From contig JACMPO010000199.1 in NCBI GenBank assembly GCA_014377455.1, forward strand, positions 1 through 33,104: a DNA stretch of 33,104 nucleotides, given 5' to 3'. The notes beneath the pieces were generated by a model, which worked only from the letters and a program-made list of their open reading frames with translations, did no database searches and was not told where the DNA came from. Positions 17,009-24,389 of this stretch are shown here, in pieces. Both the position numbers and the translations under genes were made by a program. Source of the DNA: Flavobacterium sp. GTDB lineage: Bacteria; Bacteroidota; Bacteroidia; Flavobacteriales; Flavobacteriaceae. Numbering within the stretch: position 1 is the first letter of the stretch; each line of letters starts with the position of its first letter.

Positions 17009-18061
17009 ATGTCATTATTTTATAAATTACAAATAAAAGAAGTAAAACGAGAGACTGTAAACGCAGTTTCAGTAGTTTTTAATGTGCCTGACGAATTAAA
17101 AGAATTTTACAAATTTAAAGCGGGACACTATTTAAACCTTAAATTAACTTTAGACGGCGAAGAAATTCGTCGCGCTTATTCTATATGTTCGTCACCAAAC
17201 AGTAACGAGTTGCGAATTTCAATTAAAGCAGTAAAAAACGGTTTGTTTTCAAAATTTGCAAATGAGAATCTTAAAGTTGGCGATCTTATTGAGGTAGGTC
17301 AACCGGAAGGAAAATTTACTTTTGAGCCCAATATTGAACGTCAAAAAAACTATGCTGGTTTTGTTGCTGGAAGTGGCATTACGCCAGTTTTATCTATTTT
17401 GCAATCGGTTTTAGAAAGTGAACCTAAAAGTAGTTTTGTATTAGTATATGGAAATAAAAATCAAGATGAAACCATTTTTTATAATCAGTTGCATGCTTTA
17501 CAACTTCAATATGTAGGAAGATTTTTTGTTCATTATATATTCAGTCAAGCTAAAGTGGACAATGCGCTTTTTGGTCGAATTGATAAATCTACAGTTAATT
17601 TTGTATTGAATACAAAACATAAAGAAATGACGTTTGATAAGTTTTATTTATGTGGACCAGAGTCCATGATTAATACAGTTTCAGATGCTTTGAAAGAACA
17701 TAATATTACTGAAAAAGATATAAAGTTTGAATTGTTTTCAACTTCAACAGCAATTAATAACGAAACAATATCGAGTAACGGACATACAAAAATTTCTGTT
17801 TTAGTAGACGGTGATGAGGTAACTTTCGAAATGAGTCAGAAGCAAACAATACTTGAAGCAGCTTTAAAACAAGGACTTGATGCTCCCTATTCCTGTCAAG
17901 GTGGAATTTGCAGCAGTTGTTTAGCAAGAATTTCGAAAGGAACTGCAATTATGAAGAAAAATTCTATTTTAACCGATGGTGAAATTGCGGAAGGATTGGT
18001 TTTAACTTGTCAGGCACATCCTACCTCTGATGCGATTTTTGTAGATTATGATGATGTATAA
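17009..18061 (+). CDS. PaaE-like ferredoxin reductase (FAD, NAD(P) and 2Fe-2S domains)
   Basis: A 350-residue electron-transfer flavoprotein. An FAD-binding barrel carries RRAYSICS (54-61), an NAD(P)-binding domain has GSGITPV (121-127) and CGPE (215-218), and a C-terminal plant-type 2Fe-2S ferredoxin domain has ligands C296, C301, C304 and C334 (CQGGICSSC, then LTCQA). This order is that of PaaE, the reductase of phenylacetyl-CoA epoxidase, but no paaABCD genes are nearby, so its oxygenase or desaturase partner is unknown. The start was taken at ATG 17009; ten upstream codons from a TTG at 16979 would overlap the promoter -7 box. It stands alone between a divergent permease gene and a strong terminator. 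Confidence 0.92.
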   Translation: MSLFYKLQIKEVKRETVNAVSVVFNVPDELKEFYKFKAGHYLNLKLTLDGEEIRRAYSICSSPNSNELRISIKAVKNGLFSKFANENLKVGDLIEVGQPEGKFTFEPNIERQKNYAGFVAGSGITPVLSILQSVLESEPKSSFVLVYGNKNQDETIFYNQLHALQLQYVGRFFVHYIFSQAKVDNALFGRIDKSTVNFVLNTKHKEMTFDKFYLCGPESMINTVSDALKEHNITEKDIKFELFSTSTAINNETISSNGHTKISVLVDGDEVTFEMSQKQTILEAALKQGLDAPYSCQGGICSSCLARISKGTAIMKKNSILTDGEIAEGLVLTCQAHPTSDAIFVDYDDV

Positions 18062-18102
18062 TTATATATTTTAAGTCAAAAATTTAGAATTTTATTGTCA
18101 TT

Positions 18103-18150
18103 AAAAAAGGTTCAAATACAATCGTAAAGAGTTGTATTTGAACCTTTTTT
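18103..18150. terminator. Strong bidirectional terminator
   Basis: A perfect 19-bp stem (18103-18121 with 18132-18150) around a 10-nt loop. The outer ends are A-run and T-run, so both strands end in a U tract. It separates the convergent ferredoxin reductase and beta-barrel genes. Confidence 0.92.
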
Positions 18151-18174
18151 CGGGTTAATTTCCTAAAGTAGATT

Positions 18175-18675
18175 TTACAAGTTAAATGAAGCTCCTATTT
18201 GAAATACAAATTGATTATTGAATCGATCGTAACCTACAGCGTCAGTTTTGTATTTTGCTAGCGGAATTCCAGCTTCTGTAAAAATTCCAAAACCGTCTGT
18301 AAAGAAATATCGTGCACCTAAATGTCCTCCAAAATTTCGTAATCCTAAATCTAAACCAGGATAAACGTCTAGTTTTTTACTGATGTTTAAAACGCTTCCA
18401 ATGTTTGCATTAAACCGTACTTTAGCATCAAAACGATCTGTAAATTTTGGAGTTCCATCACCTGTTGTGGTATTCAGTAAATAAGATGCGGCAAACCCGT
18501 ACGACAAGTTTTCACCTATACCAAAATCCACAGTGCTTCCTACTCCAGTTGCAAATTCCTGAAAAGTAGCACCAACTTGAAATTTAATATCGCCTTTTCC
18601 TTTAAAGGCTTGTGCATTTGCAAATCCTATTGTTAACAAAGCTAAAAGAGTAATTACTTTTTTCATTTTTTTCAT
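18175..18675 (-). CDS. Outer-membrane beta-barrel protein, DUF6646-like
   Basis: A 166-residue protein with a signal peptide (MKKMKKVITLLALLTIGFANA, cleavage near residue 21) followed by alternating hydrophobic/polar beta strands rich in glycine and aromatic residues. It ends in FQIGASFNL, a phenylalanine-containing terminal strand typical of outer-membrane barrels. The N-terminal QAFKGKGDIKFQVGA resembles Flavobacteriia DUF6646 proteins as I remember them. About eight strands would fit the length. Function is unknown; small eight-strand barrels are often structural or adhesive. The second Met (residue 4) is an alternative start. It has the best-formed promoter in the window. Confidence 0.82.
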   Translation of the reverse strand: MKKMKKVITLLALLTIGFANAQAFKGKGDIKFQVGATFQEFATGVGSTVDFGIGENLSYGFAASYLLNTTTGDGTPKFTDRFDAKVRFNANIGSVLNISKKLDVYPGLDLGLRNFGGHLGARYFFTDGFGIFTEAGIPLAKYKTDAVGYDRFNNQFVFQIGASFNL

Positions 18676-18689
18676 TTAATTATATTATA

Positions 18690-18717
18690 CAAATATAAAC
18701 ATCCTATTAATATGCAA
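18690..18717 (-). promoter_or_regulatory. Consensus promoter of the beta-barrel gene
   Basis: On the minus strand, TTG (18717-18715), 17 nt, then TATATTTG (18697-18690). This is the clearest full TTG / TAnnTTTG promoter in the window. The 5' leader would be about 10 nt. Confidence 0.75.
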
Positions 18718-18739
18718 GGTTTTAATCCAATGCATATTT

Positions 18740-19468
18740 TTAATTTCTTCCTTTTTCGTCATGATAAATTTCGTTCAAAGCATCACTTTGCCAAAATTCC
18801 TTGGAATCAATATCCAAAATAGTTAAATATCCTTTAAACGCTGCGCCAGTATCTACATTCCAAACACACGCTTTTTGCACAGGAATTAGTTTACCAAGTC
18901 GAGAAACTGGAGTATGACCAATATAAATTTCATGATAAAGTGTAAGTCGTTTTGGGTAGTATTTACTTGTTTTTTCCATTTTTTTATCGAGTGCAAGCGC
19001 CGTTTCCCAAAGTGTGCGATCCCAGTAAAATAGTTTTGGGAAATATTCATAATTAACACCATTCATATTAGTAAATCCAGCATGAATAAACAATCGTTTT
19101 TTGGAGTCTAAATAATAATTTTGCAACGATTTTAAAAATGCAATATGCTTTTGTTTTGTTTCAACAGATACTTTGGAATAAGCAGTAACTGTTGCTTCTC
19201 CGCCGTGTTTGTACCATTCTAAATTATCTTTGCTTTGATCGAGCCATTGTAATAAAAGTTCATCGTGGTTGCCTCGAATAAATATGCAATTTTGCTTGGT
19301 ATTTAATTCGATTAAATAGTCAATAACCTCTGGCGACTGACTCCAACCATCAACATAATCTCCAAGAAAAATAAGTGTATCTATAGTTGTAACTTTTGCT
19401 CTTTCAATAATTTGGAGTAGTGCTTTATAACCTCCGTGTACATCACCAATTACTAATGTTCTGCTCAT
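18740..19468 (-). CDS. PPP-family metallophosphoesterase (serine/threonine phosphatase-like)
   Basis: A 242-residue calcineurin-like phosphoesterase. All metal-binding motifs are present: GDVHG (8-12), GDYVDG (36-41), RGNHDE (65-70), a histidine in FIHAGF (H129) and GHTP (184-187). GDxHG/GDxVDRG/GNHE-type spacing and length fit bacterial PPP phosphatases such as PrpA/PrpB. The protein lacks a signal peptide and is probably cytosolic. Substrates in bacteria include phosphoproteins and dinucleoside polyphosphates, so the true substrate is uncertain. A TACTTTTG -7 element lies at 19497-19490 on the minus strand. The gene precedes the beta-barrel gene, but that gene has its own promoter. Confidence 0.9.
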   Translation of the reverse strand: MSRTLVIGDVHGGYKALLQIIERAKVTTIDTLIFLGDYVDGWSQSPEVIDYLIELNTKQNCIFIRGNHDELLLQWLDQSKDNLEWYKHGGEATVTAYSKVSVETKQKHIAFLKSLQNYYLDSKKRLFIHAGFTNMNGVNYEYFPKLFYWDRTLWETALALDKKMEKTSKYYPKRLTLYHEIYIGHTPVSRLGKLIPVQKACVWNVDTGAAFKGYLTILDIDSKEFWQSDALNEIYHDEKGRN

Positions 19469-19592
19469 TTATGTTTTAAAAATAATATACAAAAGTAATT
19501 TAAAAACACTGAAACGTAATATTCAAATTCAATAAATAAATTTGATTTTAGGATTTCCTGAACACTATTTTCGCCAAGTATTATATTTAAAT

Positions 19593-19600
19593 TATCTTTG
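19593..19600 (+). promoter_or_regulatory. -7 element of trhO
   Basis: TATCTTTG matches TAnnTTTG, 56 nt before the trhO start. No clear TTG at -33. Confidence 0.4.
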
Positions 19601-19656
19601 CACCCGAATTCTTCCAATTAGAATTTGAAAAAATCACGCTAAAAAACGTTTATAGT

Positions 19657-21027
19657 ATGCAACTGTACAACACTTTAAGCGCAGACGAAAGAGCAGAATT
19701 AATAGATAATGCTGGTAAACAACGACTTACGTTGTCTTTTTATGCGTATGCCAAAATAGAAAACCCAAAAAAATTTAGAGATGAACTTTTTATTGCTTGG
19801 AATCCGTTGGAGGTTCTTGGTAGAATTTATGTAGCAACCGAAGGGATTAATGCCCAACTTTCTTTGCCAGCAAACGAATTTTATGCTTTTAAAGACACCA
19901 TTGAAATGTATTCTTTTATGAAAGGAATTCGACTTAATGTTGCAGTTGAACATGATGATCATTCGTTTTTAAAATTGACTATAAAAGTTCGCGATAAAAT
20001 TGTAGCCGATGGTCTTGACAATAAAACATTGGACGTAACCAATATTGGAATTCACCTAAAAGCAAAAGAATTTAATGATTTAATAGAGGATCCAAACACC
20101 ATTTTAGTGGATATGCGAAATCATTACGAAAGTGAAATTGGACATTTTAAAGGCGCAATTACTCCTGATGTAGAAACATTTAGAGAAAGTTTACCCATTA
20201 TTGAAAACCAAATTTCAGAACACAAGGAAGACAAAAAATTATTAATGTATTGCACTGGAGGCATTCGTTGCGAAAAAGCAAGTGCTTATTTTAAAAATAA
20301 AGGGTTCAAAAATGTTTATCAACTTGAAGGTGGAATTATTGAATACACACGTCAGGTTAAGGAATTGGGCTTAGAAAGCAAATTTATTGGAAAAAATTTT
20401 GTTTTTGATCATCGATTAGGGGAACGAATTACACACGATATTATTTCAAAATGTCATCAATGTGGTGTTCCGTGCGATAATCACACAAACTGTGATAATG
20501 CTGGTTGTCATTTGCTTTTTATTCAATGCGATTCCTGTAAAGAAGCCACACAAAACTGCTGTTCAATAGAATGTCAAGAAATTATAAACCTACCATTAGT
20601 TGACCAAGTAAATTTGCGAAAAGGACTCAAAAATGGCAATATGATTTTCAGAAAAGGAAAATCAGAGAAATTGGCATTTAAAACTGAGACAAAAAATATA
20701 GCTCAAACACATTCCACTGACAATGCTAGTCGCGAAAATAAAGTTCAAATAAGAAAAAAAATTGCAGTTAAAAAAGTTTTAATTGGTACTGGCGAACATT
20801 ATTTTGTAAAATCAGAAGTGGGCTTGTTTAAAATCACAAATCATCAAATTAAAGTGGGTGATACCATTTTAATTTCTGGTCCTACAACGGGAATTCAAGA
20901 ATTAGTTTTGTCCCAAATGATGGTAAATGGAAGCGAATCTGAAGTGGCAATTGCAGGTGATAAAATAACAATTAAACTTCCGTTCAGAATTAGATCATCA
21001 GATAAATTTTATAAGATTTTATCTTAA
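19657..21027 (+). CDS. trhO: tRNA uridine(34) hydroxylase TrhO with C-terminal peptidase-U32-C-like domain
   Basis: A 456-residue protein. Residues 1-100 are the TrhO acylphosphatase-like N-terminal domain (GRIYVATEGINAQLS). The rhodanese domain follows (about 125-235) with the active-site loop CTGGIRCEKA, C199 being the catalytic cysteine. Next is a Cys-rich zinc-type segment (266-306: CHQCGVPC, CDNAGCH, CDSCK, CCSIEC). TrhO uses O2 to hydroxylate U34 of certain tRNAs. Typical TrhO is about 330-350 residues; here a linker (about 330-368) leads to a further 85 residues whose VGDTILISGPTTG (400-412) and RSSDKFYKI resemble the C-terminal beta-barrel of U32 peptidases, including TrhP, which makes the same modification. 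The tail's assignment is from motif likeness and needs a profile check. Confidence 0.9.
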   Translation: MQLYNTLSADERAELIDNAGKQRLTLSFYAYAKIENPKKFRDELFIAWNPLEVLGRIYVATEGINAQLSLPANEFYAFKDTIEMYSFMKGIRLNVAVEHDDHSFLKLTIKVRDKIVADGLDNKTLDVTNIGIHLKAKEFNDLIEDPNTILVDMRNHYESEIGHFKGAITPDVETFRESLPIIENQISEHKEDKKLLMYCTGGIRCEKASAYFKNKGFKNVYQLEGGIIEYTRQVKELGLESKFIGKNFVFDHRLGERITHDIISKCHQCGVPCDNHTNCDNAGCHLLFIQCDSCKEATQNCCSIECQEIINLPLVDQVNLRKGLKNGNMIFRKGKSEKLAFKTETKNIAQTHSTDNASRENKVQIRKKIAVKKVLIGTGEHYFVKSEVGLFKITNHQIKVGDTILISGPTTGIQELVLSQMMVNGSESEVAIAGDKITIKLPFRIRSSDKFYKILS

Positions 21028-21765
21028 TATTTCCAGTAAAACTTCTATGGGTTTTAAATTTCCTGTTTGGATATAATAGTTGTTTGCATCAATTTTTGTC
21101 TTGGTATTTAGCCAAGAATTTTGAGGCAATAAATAGTTATTTTCAATGCAATATTTTAAAGTTTTAAGTGTGCAACATCCAGGTATATCATAAAACCAAT
21201 CAGTCGATAACACAAAATTTTTTAAAGTTTCTTTGTTTATGTTATCTAAATAAAGCCACTTTTGTTTATTAAATATTGCTTTTATATCAGGAAAAATCCG
21301 AACTAAAACGAAATAATCTATAAGTTGCGTATTAGGTTTTTGGTCGGGAATATAAACTCCATTTTTGTCCCAATCTTTTGATTCTAGCAATAATAAATTT
21401 GAAAAATGAGCGCACGATTTGACACTTATTTTTGCTTTGTTTACTATTAAATCAAAATCGTCCCAAATTCCTTCACCATGAATTGAAAAATCGGGTTTTG
21501 AAGTTTCGATGCCAAAGTCTTCAAAAACTGTATTTAATACAACTTCGGATAATTTTCCTTGAAAAGTGTTGCAAAATAAAGCACCATTTTTTCTAACTAT
21601 TTGTCCGCCGGACCTATTTTTTCGGTGAAAACCAGTTCCAAAAACCATTTCGTGTGTAAAATCAAAAACTTTTTCTAGTAACTCGGTTTGAACCTTGTTT
21701 TTAGAAAAAGTTTTTGGATTTGAAATTGAGTAACTGTTTAAATTGGGATTGTAATTTAATTTCAT
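21019..21765 (-). CDS. Putative PD-(D/E)XK-type nuclease, orphan
   Basis: A 248-residue protein I do not recognise as a named family. It has an arrangement typical of restriction-type nucleases: an acidic residue in an N-terminal helix (GKLSEVVLNTVFEDFGI, E74), a strand with the metal-binding aspartate (WDDFDLIV, D105), then a strand ending ISVKS with K116. The glutamate of the classic ExK is replaced by S114, so E74 may supply the missing ligand, as in some type II enzymes. ISVKSCAHFSNLLLLE resembles the region after the catalytic lysine in such proteins. There is no methyltransferase or specificity gene next to it. Its 3' end overlaps the trhO 3' end by 9 nt on the opposite strand. Nuclease function is inference. 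Confidence 0.55.
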   Translation of the reverse strand: MKLNYNPNLNSYSISNPKTFSKNKVQTELLEKVFDFTHEMVFGTGFHRKNRSGGQIVRKNGALFCNTFQGKLSEVVLNTVFEDFGIETSKPDFSIHGEGIWDDFDLIVNKAKISVKSCAHFSNLLLLESKDWDKNGVYIPDQKPNTQLIDYFVLVRIFPDIKAIFNKQKWLYLDNINKETLKNFVLSTDWFYDIPGCCTLKTLKYCIENNYLLPQNSWLNTKTKIDANNYYIQTGNLKPIEVLLEILR

Positions 21766-21850
21766 TACTCTATTTTTAATGATTTATAATACAAATCAGA
21801 CCAGTTTATTTTAACTATTTGAATTAATAATAATTGTAAAAGTTAAAAAA

Positions 21851-22456
21851 TTATTTTTTTTTTTGATATAAAACAGGGTTTAAATCATCGTCGTTATACA
21901 TTTTCATTTGTTTGTAAACCTTCATAAATTTATCTCCATTTTCGATATCGGTTAGTAAATCGTCAATGGCTGTTGATAAATCGGTACGTTGCTCCAAAAG
22001 CACATTCAATTTTTCTTGGCATTTAGTGCGATGTTCTTGCGAAGCTTCATTTCGATTAGCTTCTTCATTCATGTGGAAAATTTTCAAAGCTAAAATAGAC
22101 AGTCGGTCTAAAGTCCATGCAGGCGATTCTGAATTTATTTTTGCCGATGATTTTACAACAACAGTGTTGTATTTTTGCAAAAAATAACTATCTATATACT
22201 CCACCATATCAGTTCGTTCCTGATTTGATTTGTCAATTTTTCTTTTAAGTGTTAATGCTGCAACAGGATCTATATTTGGATCACGAATAATATCTTCATA
22301 ATGCCATTGAACAGTATCAATCCAGTTTTTTAAATATAATAAATGTTCAATTTTATCTTTTGGATAAGGATTGTTAATAGGTTGATTTACATTGTCATGA
22401 ATGTGATAATCTTGTATAGATTGCTCAAAGATACTGTAGGCAAATTTTGAAAACAT
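21851..22456 (-). CDS. DUF4254 domain protein
   Basis: A 201-residue, mostly alpha-helical, highly charged protein matching DUF4254 as I know it: LYLKNWIDTVQWHYEDIIRDPNIDP, then LKRKIDKSNQERTDMVEYID and PAWTLDRLSILALKIFHM. No signal peptide or membrane segment. The DUF4254 function is not known; in Bacteroidota the gene is often close to glycosyltransferase genes, but none is adjacent here. A TATATTTG -7 element at 22482-22475 (minus strand) lies 18 nt before the start. The putative nuclease gene follows 85 nt downstream and may share its transcript. Confidence 0.85.
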   Translation of the reverse strand: MFSKFAYSIFEQSIQDYHIHDNVNQPINNPYPKDKIEHLLYLKNWIDTVQWHYEDIIRDPNIDPVAALTLKRKIDKSNQERTDMVEYIDSYFLQKYNTVVVKSSAKINSESPAWTLDRLSILALKIFHMNEEANRNEASQEHRTKCQEKLNVLLEQRTDLSTAIDDLLTDIENGDKFMKVYKQMKMYNDDDLNPVLYQKKK

Positions 22457-22474
22457 AATTTTAAATTTTATTTA

Positions 22475-22482
22475 CAAATATA
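22475..22482 (-). promoter_or_regulatory. -7 element of the DUF4254 gene
   Basis: The minus strand reads TATATTTG, exact to TAnnTTTG. The -33 region has no clear TTG. Confidence 0.4.
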
Positions 22483-22533
22483 GTTTTTATACTTTTAACG
22501 AGAAACATTGAACTTTAAACTTTGAATAAAACG

Positions 22534-23187
22534 ATGCAAATTCATTATATATCTGAAAAAAACAGTATTCTTAATCATTTTCTGGCTCAAATTCGTGATG
22601 TAACTATTCAAAAGGACAGCATGCGATTTAGAAAAAACATCGAGCGAATAGGCGAAATCATGGCGTATGAATTGAGCAAAACTTTGGAATATAAACCTAT
22701 TAAAGTCCAAACACCTTTAGGAATAAAAAGCACCACTACTATTGCTGATAACGTTGTTTTATGCTCCATTCTTAGAGCAGGATTGGCTTTACATACTGGC
22801 TTTATGAATATTTTTGACAATGCTGAAAATGGTTTTGTTTCGGCTTTTAGGTATCATCCAAATAATGATGATACTTTTGAAATTTTAGTCGAATATCAGG
22901 CTGCACCTTCGTTTGAAAATAAAAATTTAATTCTTATAGATCCGATGTTAGCAACAGGTCAATCTATTGTTGCGGTTTTAAATAAATTACATTTGGAGCA
23001 AAAACCTAAAGAAATTCATATTGCAGTAGTGATTGCTGCTCCGGAAGGGATTGCGTATTTACAGGAAAATTTACCTAGTAATTGTCATTTATGGGTTGCA
23101 GCATTAGATGAAAAACTTAACGAAAAAAACTATATAGTTCCAGGACTTGGTGATGCGGGCGATTTAGCCTACGGAAGCAAACTATAA
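22534..23187 (+). CDS. upp: Uracil phosphoribosyltransferase
   Basis: A 217-residue salvage enzyme converting uracil and PRPP to UMP. It has the dimer/active-site segment VLCSILRAGLALHTG (75-89), the PRPP-binding loop LIDPMLATGQS (134-144) and the C-terminal uracil-binding PGLGDAGDLAYGS. I chose the ATG at 22534 over the TTG at 22522, because the latter adds only four residues and sits in what looks like promoter sequence. The gene diverges from the DUF4254 gene (77 nt apart) and its stop overlaps the convergent DUF6427 gene by 6 nt. Confidence 0.96.
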   Translation: MQIHYISEKNSILNHFLAQIRDVTIQKDSMRFRKNIERIGEIMAYELSKTLEYKPIKVQTPLGIKSTTTIADNVVLCSILRAGLALHTGFMNIFDNAENGFVSAFRYHPNNDDTFEILVEYQAAPSFENKNLILIDPMLATGQSIVAVLNKLHLEQKPKEIHIAVVIAAPEGIAYLQENLPSNCHLWVAALDEKLNEKNYIVPGLGDAGDLAYGSKL

Positions 23188-24111
23188 TTGTAAGAAAAAC
23201 GAAGTAAAACTCAGCAAGATTGTAATTGTTAATATAATTTCTTGTTGTAATTTACTTTGAGAATATTCGATCGTATTTGTAGCAAAAATACACATTGGGA
23301 AAAAGGTGAAAATCAAAATCTGATTTGATTTATTAGTAGATATAAAGAAGATTATTAAACCAATTAAGAAGCAAAAAAAAATTTTTTTGTAAGACGCTTG
23401 TAAATTTAGAGGTCTGTTAGTAATTGAAAAAACCATGGGAATTACAAAAAATACGCTAAAAACCGCAAAAATAGATAACGATAAATTTTGGTAAGAATTT
23501 TTAAAATAATCTAATTTCAAATTAATAAAACTACTGTCATAGTAACTTCCAATTGCTTTTTTGTCAAATAATAAAGTGTATAATACAAAGAGTATAGTTG
23601 CTGTAAAAACCGCTACAAAAGGCAAAAGCCAATTTCGGTAATCGCGGGAAACATGAAAAACTATAGACAAGTAAACTATAAATAGTAGTAAAACACACCA
23701 AAAGTTGAAAAAACTTGCCGCTAAAATCCATAACGATGCATCAAATATTTTTTCTTTAGGAGCTTTTAATGTTTGTAAAGAAACTAATCTTCTTAAGGCT
23801 AAAAGGATAAAAAAATTAGCTAAAACTACATTATAATCCATCCAATTTTTGGGAAAAAGTAATAAAAACAAGAAGTAAAAAAGTGCTGGATAACCGCTGT
23901 CTCGTGTAAGTCCATTTTTTTTTGAGATAAAATTTACTAAAAAAAATGATCCTAGTATAATTGAAAATAAACCTATTTTTTTTGATACCTCAAGTACTGA
24001 AACGGTCCATTTCGCACCTTGAAATTGACATAGTGTAAAGACAACCAATATTAAAAAAACTAGTATAGAATAATTTATTGGTGTAGATTTTTTAAAAACG
24101 CTTGTTATCAT
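23182..24111 (-). CDS. DUF6427 family integral membrane protein
   Basis: A 309-residue protein with about eight to nine hydrophobic segments separated by short loops, for example NYSILVFLILVVFTL near the N-terminus and IILTITILLSFTSFFLQL at the C-terminus. The composition and the KNWMDYNVVLANFFILLALRRL motif match the Flavobacteriia family DUF6427 as I remember it. No catalytic motif is evident. From memory, the order upp, DUF6427, DUF6341, purD recurs in flavobacteria, which suggests selection on the neighbourhood, but function is unknown. It diverges from the small DUF6341 gene, with 47 nt between the starts. Confidence 0.82.
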   Translation of the reverse strand: MITSVFKKSTPINYSILVFLILVVFTLCQFQGAKWTVSVLEVSKKIGLFSIILGSFFLVNFISKKNGLTRDSGYPALFYFLFLLLFPKNWMDYNVVLANFFILLALRRLVSLQTLKAPKEKIFDASLWILAASFFNFWCVLLLFIVYLSIVFHVSRDYRNWLLPFVAVFTATILFVLYTLLFDKKAIGSYYDSSFINLKLDYFKNSYQNLSLSIFAVFSVFFVIPMVFSITNRPLNLQASYKKIFFCFLIGLIIFFISTNKSNQILIFTFFPMCIFATNTIEYSQSKLQQEIILTITILLSFTSFFLQL

Positions 24112-24123
24112 AAGGATATTTTA

Positions 24124-24131
24124 TACTTTTG
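24124..24131 (+). promoter_or_regulatory. -7 element of the DUF6341 gene
   Basis: TACTTTTG matches TAnnTTTG, 27 nt before the ATG at 24159. A TTG inside it (24129) is in frame with the gene but should not be taken as the start. Confidence 0.45.
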
Positions 24132-24158
24132 TGCTGTAAATATAATACTAGTTTAAAA

Positions 24159-24389
24159 ATGAAAGCATTTTTTGAAGGAATTCAGTGGGTTTTCGAGAAT
24201 ATATTTTTTATTCCACAAAACTTTTTAAGAAAATTAGAATTGTCATCATGGTTTGGAGCCAATATTGTAAGTTGGATTTTGATGGGGATTTGCGCGTATT
24301 ACATTGTATATTGGTGTAAACAATTAAGCATTCATAACAAAGACGAATCAAATAAACAAGATACTACGGCGCACTCGTTTTTAAAGTAA
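24159..24389 (+). CDS. Small membrane protein, DUF6341 family
   Basis: A 76-residue protein with one clear transmembrane helix (about 34-53, NIVSWILMGICAYYIVYW), preceded by FFEGIQWVFENIFFIPQNFLRKLE and followed by a hydrophilic tail ending TTAHSFLK. This matches the short Flavobacteriia family DUF6341. The start is the ATG at 24159; upstream in-frame codons cross the promoter -7 element. The 3' end overlaps purD on the opposite strand by 9 nt. Function is unknown; its placement next to DUF6427 suggests a shared membrane role, which is inference. Confidence 0.8.
   Translation: MKAFFEGIQWVFENIFFIPQNFLRKLELSSWFGANIVSWILMGICAYYIVYWCKQLSIHNKDESNKQDTTAHSFLK

Noticed and set aside
16979..18061. 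Phenylacetate degradation locus from the PaaE-like and PaaK-like genes
   Set aside because: They are about 9 kb apart, no paaABCDZ genes are present, and the PaaK-like gene is paired with wecB, pointing to polysaccharide synthesis.
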